Of a stretch of 64,000 nt of DNA, positions 62,415 through 64,000 are shown piece by piece. Position numbers and translations under genes: made by a program. The notes beneath the pieces are model-generated. The model was not told where the DNA came from. It did not search any database and saw only the letters and a list, made by a program, of their open reading frames with translations. Position 1 is the first letter of the stretch. Each line of letters starts with the position of its first letter. The stretch lies in the NCBI GenBank assembly GCA_019422525.1, contig JAHZDE010000005.1, positions 145,687 to 209,686 of the forward strand. Reading direction: 5' to 3'. This stretch comes from Clostridiales bacterium (GTDB lineage Bacteria; Bacillota; Clostridia; Oscillospirales; Acutalibacteraceae).

Positions 62415-63761
62415 TTATTCCTTTTTACGAATTTGTTGGGCGAAATTCAGCAAATCCACCAAGTTATTGTCGATTTCTCCTTCCGATACCGCCTCTAACA
62501 GCCGGTGCAAAATCTTTCCCATTTCCGGTCCTGGTTTTATGCCTGCCGCCATCAGTTCTTTTCCGGAAACCGCCAGCTGCTTCATGGAAAAGCAGGCGCC
62601 CTCTTCCAGAATTTCATGGGCTTTCCGCTGGGTTTCTTCCAGAAGGGGCAGGCGCTCAGAACAGTAGGGTTCTGCCAGCCCCATAGTATCGGCTTTCTGC
62701 ACTTCCAGCAGCTGAAAAAACGCCTCCTCGCCCAGCTGACGCAGACGGCGGCGCAACAGCTTTTCGTTACCGATAATGGGCCCGTCGTGATAGCAAATCA
62801 GCGTGGTTACCCGTGTGCGGATTGCATTGTCCATCCGTAAGCGGCGGCAAATCTCCCCCGCCATCCGGCCGCTTTCGGCGGCGTGGCCGTAAAAATGGCC
62901 GATGCCGCTTTCGTCCAGAGAAAAACATCTTGGCTTACCAATATCATGCAGCAAAACCGCCAGCCGTACTGGCAGTTCCGGTTTTGAATTCTCCAAAGCC
63001 GCCAGAGTATGCTCCCACACGGTTCCAAAATGGTGCGGGTTGTGCTGTTTACATGTCATACACGCCTCCAGCTCTGGAATCACCTGACAGGCAATCGGTG
63101 CGAACTCCCGCAGCACGACAGCTGCCCGAGGGCCGCACAATAGCTTTCTCCATTCCTGCCAAATGCGCTCTACCGCTACCAGTGAAAGCCTTTCCCGCAG
63201 GGATACCATAGCGCCTGCCGTTTTTTCTTCTATATCAAACCCCAACACCGCCGAAAACCGCATGGCACGGGCAATCCGTAGGGCATCTTCACAAAAACGC
63301 TTTTCTGGCTCCCCTACACAGCGCAGCACCTGATTTTTTAAATCCTCCTGACCGCCAAAAAGGTCCACCATCCCCGTTTTGGCGGAATAGGCCATGGCGT
63401 TCACCGTAAAATCCCGCCTTGCCAAATCATCCTCTAACCGACGGCTGAAGGTTACGCTATCCGGGTGACGTCCATCGCCATAACTTCCGTCTTTGCGAAA
63501 CGTGGTAATTTCCACCTGCATCCCGTCAGTCAGCGCTGTCAATGTCCCGTGCTGGATTCCCGTTTCCAGCAGCCGTATATCTGACAAAGCCTGTTTCATC
63601 TCTTCCGGCGTAGCTGAAGTCGCCATATCCCAATCATGGGGCATTTTTCCCATCAGGCTGTCCCGGACGCAGCCGCCAACTGCTACTGCACAATATCCTG
63701 ATTTCTCCAACTTTTCAAAAAGCTTCTCTACCGGGCGGGGCAATCTTATTTTTATCTCCAT
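62415..63761 (-). CDS. cca: CCA-adding tRNA nucleotidyltransferase
   Basis: Adds or repairs the 3' CCA of tRNAs. The nucleotidyltransferase core has AVGGCVRDSLMGKMPHDWDMATSA with the DxD metal ligands, then RRDFTVNAMAYS. A C-terminal HD-type region contains LLHDIGKPRCF and ICYHDG. 448 aa from ATG 63761, placed after AGAGGATAAA; two earlier in-frame ATGs lack good RBS spacing. Confidence 0.94.
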   Translation of the reverse strand: MEIKIRLPRPVEKLFEKLEKSGYCAVAVGGCVRDSLMGKMPHDWDMATSATPEEMKQALSDIRLLETGIQHGTLTALTDGMQVEITTFRKDGSYGDGRHPDSVTFSRRLEDDLARRDFTVNAMAYSAKTGMVDLFGGQEDLKNQVLRCVGEPEKRFCEDALRIARAMRFSAVLGFDIEEKTAGAMVSLRERLSLVAVERIWQEWRKLLCGPRAAVVLREFAPIACQVIPELEACMTCKQHNPHHFGTVWEHTLAALENSKPELPVRLAVLLHDIGKPRCFSLDESGIGHFYGHAAESGRMAGEICRRLRMDNAIRTRVTTLICYHDGPIIGNEKLLRRRLRQLGEEAFFQLLEVQKADTMGLAEPYCSERLPLLEETQRKAHEILEEGACFSMKQLAVSGKELMAAGIKPGPEMGKILHRLLEAVSEGEIDNNLVDLLNFAQQIRKKE

Positions 63762-63900
63762 TTTATCCTCTGTCATCCTTTCACGACAAACTCCTCTACA
63801 AATCATTTTCTGCTTTCCATCATATCATATCCTGTCCTCCGCGAACAGGAAAAATGATTGCGAATCCGCTCGTCTCCTTTCTATTTTTTGTAAAAACCGG

Positions 63901-63929
63901 TTGCAAACTATCTACAAATATGCTATAAT
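63901..63929 (+). promoter_or_regulatory. tRNA promoter
   Basis: TTGCAA (63901-63906), 17 bases, TATAAT (63924-63929), 24 bases before the tRNA. Confidence 0.75.
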
Positions 63930-63953
63930 CAATCACGTTGCAGAAAAATATAT

Positions 63954-64000
63954 GGGCCTGTAGCTCAGCTGGGAGAGCGTTCGGTTCGCATCCGAGAGGT
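63954..64000 (+). tRNA. tRNA-Ala (anticodon CGC), 3' part beyond window
   Basis: The 5' acceptor strand is GGGCCTG, followed by the D-arm GCTCAGCTGGGAGAGC and anticodon stem-loop TTCGG-TTCGCAT-CCGAG. The middle of the loop reads CGC, which decodes GCG (Ala). The T-arm and acceptor 3' strand lie outside the window, so the G3:U70 identity pair cannot be checked. Confidence 0.88.

Noticed and set aside
1..64000. Insertion sequences, prophage, toxin-antitoxin or defence islands
   Set aside because: No transposase, integrase, phage or defence protein motif was seen beyond the small coiled-coil remnant near 31.8 kb.

Overview
The window looks like part of the chromosome of an anaerobic Bacillota bacterium, most likely a Clostridia / Oscillospiraceae-type gut or sediment organism. 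This is an inference from gene content: an oxygen-independent (cobalt-early) cobalamin pathway, SmpB/tmRNA, Zn-type S18, a rubredoxin fusion, strong GGAGG ribosome-binding sites and TTGNNN-17-TATAAT promoters. No 16S rRNA is present to confirm it. Nearly all genes are ordinary, compact and chromosomal. The only accessory-looking parts are about 1-2800 and 30.0-32.0 kb, which are AT-richer and hold lipoproteins, small membrane proteins and a decayed gene.

1-2.8 kb: a lipoprotein cut by the window edge and two small membrane proteins. 2.8-22.9 kb (minus strand): a nearly continuous cobalamin operon. Listed from its promoter end it reads cbiC, then a cobalamin riboswitch with terminator, cbiM-N-Q-O (cobalt import), cbiK-D-L-F, a 166-bp block of hairpins, cbiG-H-J-ET-A, cobT-U-S, a short second CobU-like gene, cobC, cbiB, cobD, cbiP and cobO. 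23.1-29.8 kb (plus strand, divergent): a second cobalamin riboswitch with terminator leads hemA, precorrin-2 dehydrogenase, hemC, a cobA-hemD fusion, hemB and hemL. Together the two arms encode almost every step from glutamyl-tRNA to adenosylcobalamin, both under B12 feedback. No gene for making the lower-ligand base is visible.

30-32.1 kb: a YczE-like membrane protein, a lipoprotein whose start codon is out of frame with its body, and a decayed coiled-coil gene. 32.1-33.5 kb: tmRNA (ssrA) and smpB, then a DUF3892 protein. 33.5-41 kb: uracil/xanthine permease, a flavin reductase-rubredoxin fusion, rarA, glyA, secF and secD. 41-46.9 kb: an aspartate-type aminotransferase, then an apparent operon asnS-larE-larB-larC1-larC2 for the nickel-pincer cofactor. 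LarC appears to be made by -1 frameshifting on an A9 run. No larA is present.

47-51.7 kb (plus): a RING/zinc-ribbon membrane protein, galU, rpsF-ssb-rpsR, an amidohydrolase and a 50-residue membrane peptide. 51.8-63.8 kb (minus): a zinc-ribbon/pseudokinase/PASTA membrane protein downstream of yebC, an iron-sulfur flavoprotein, pfkA, ppx-ppk1 (polyphosphate turnover), a PH-like protein, a GH13 glycosidase with a small MGMT-like protein, and the CCA-adding enzyme. The window ends inside a tRNA-Ala gene.

The strongest candidates for unusual biology are the asnS-lar operon with its frameshifted larC, the zinc-ribbon pseudokinase-PASTA protein beside yebC, the short second CobU-like protein, and the hairpin block inside the cobalamin operon.
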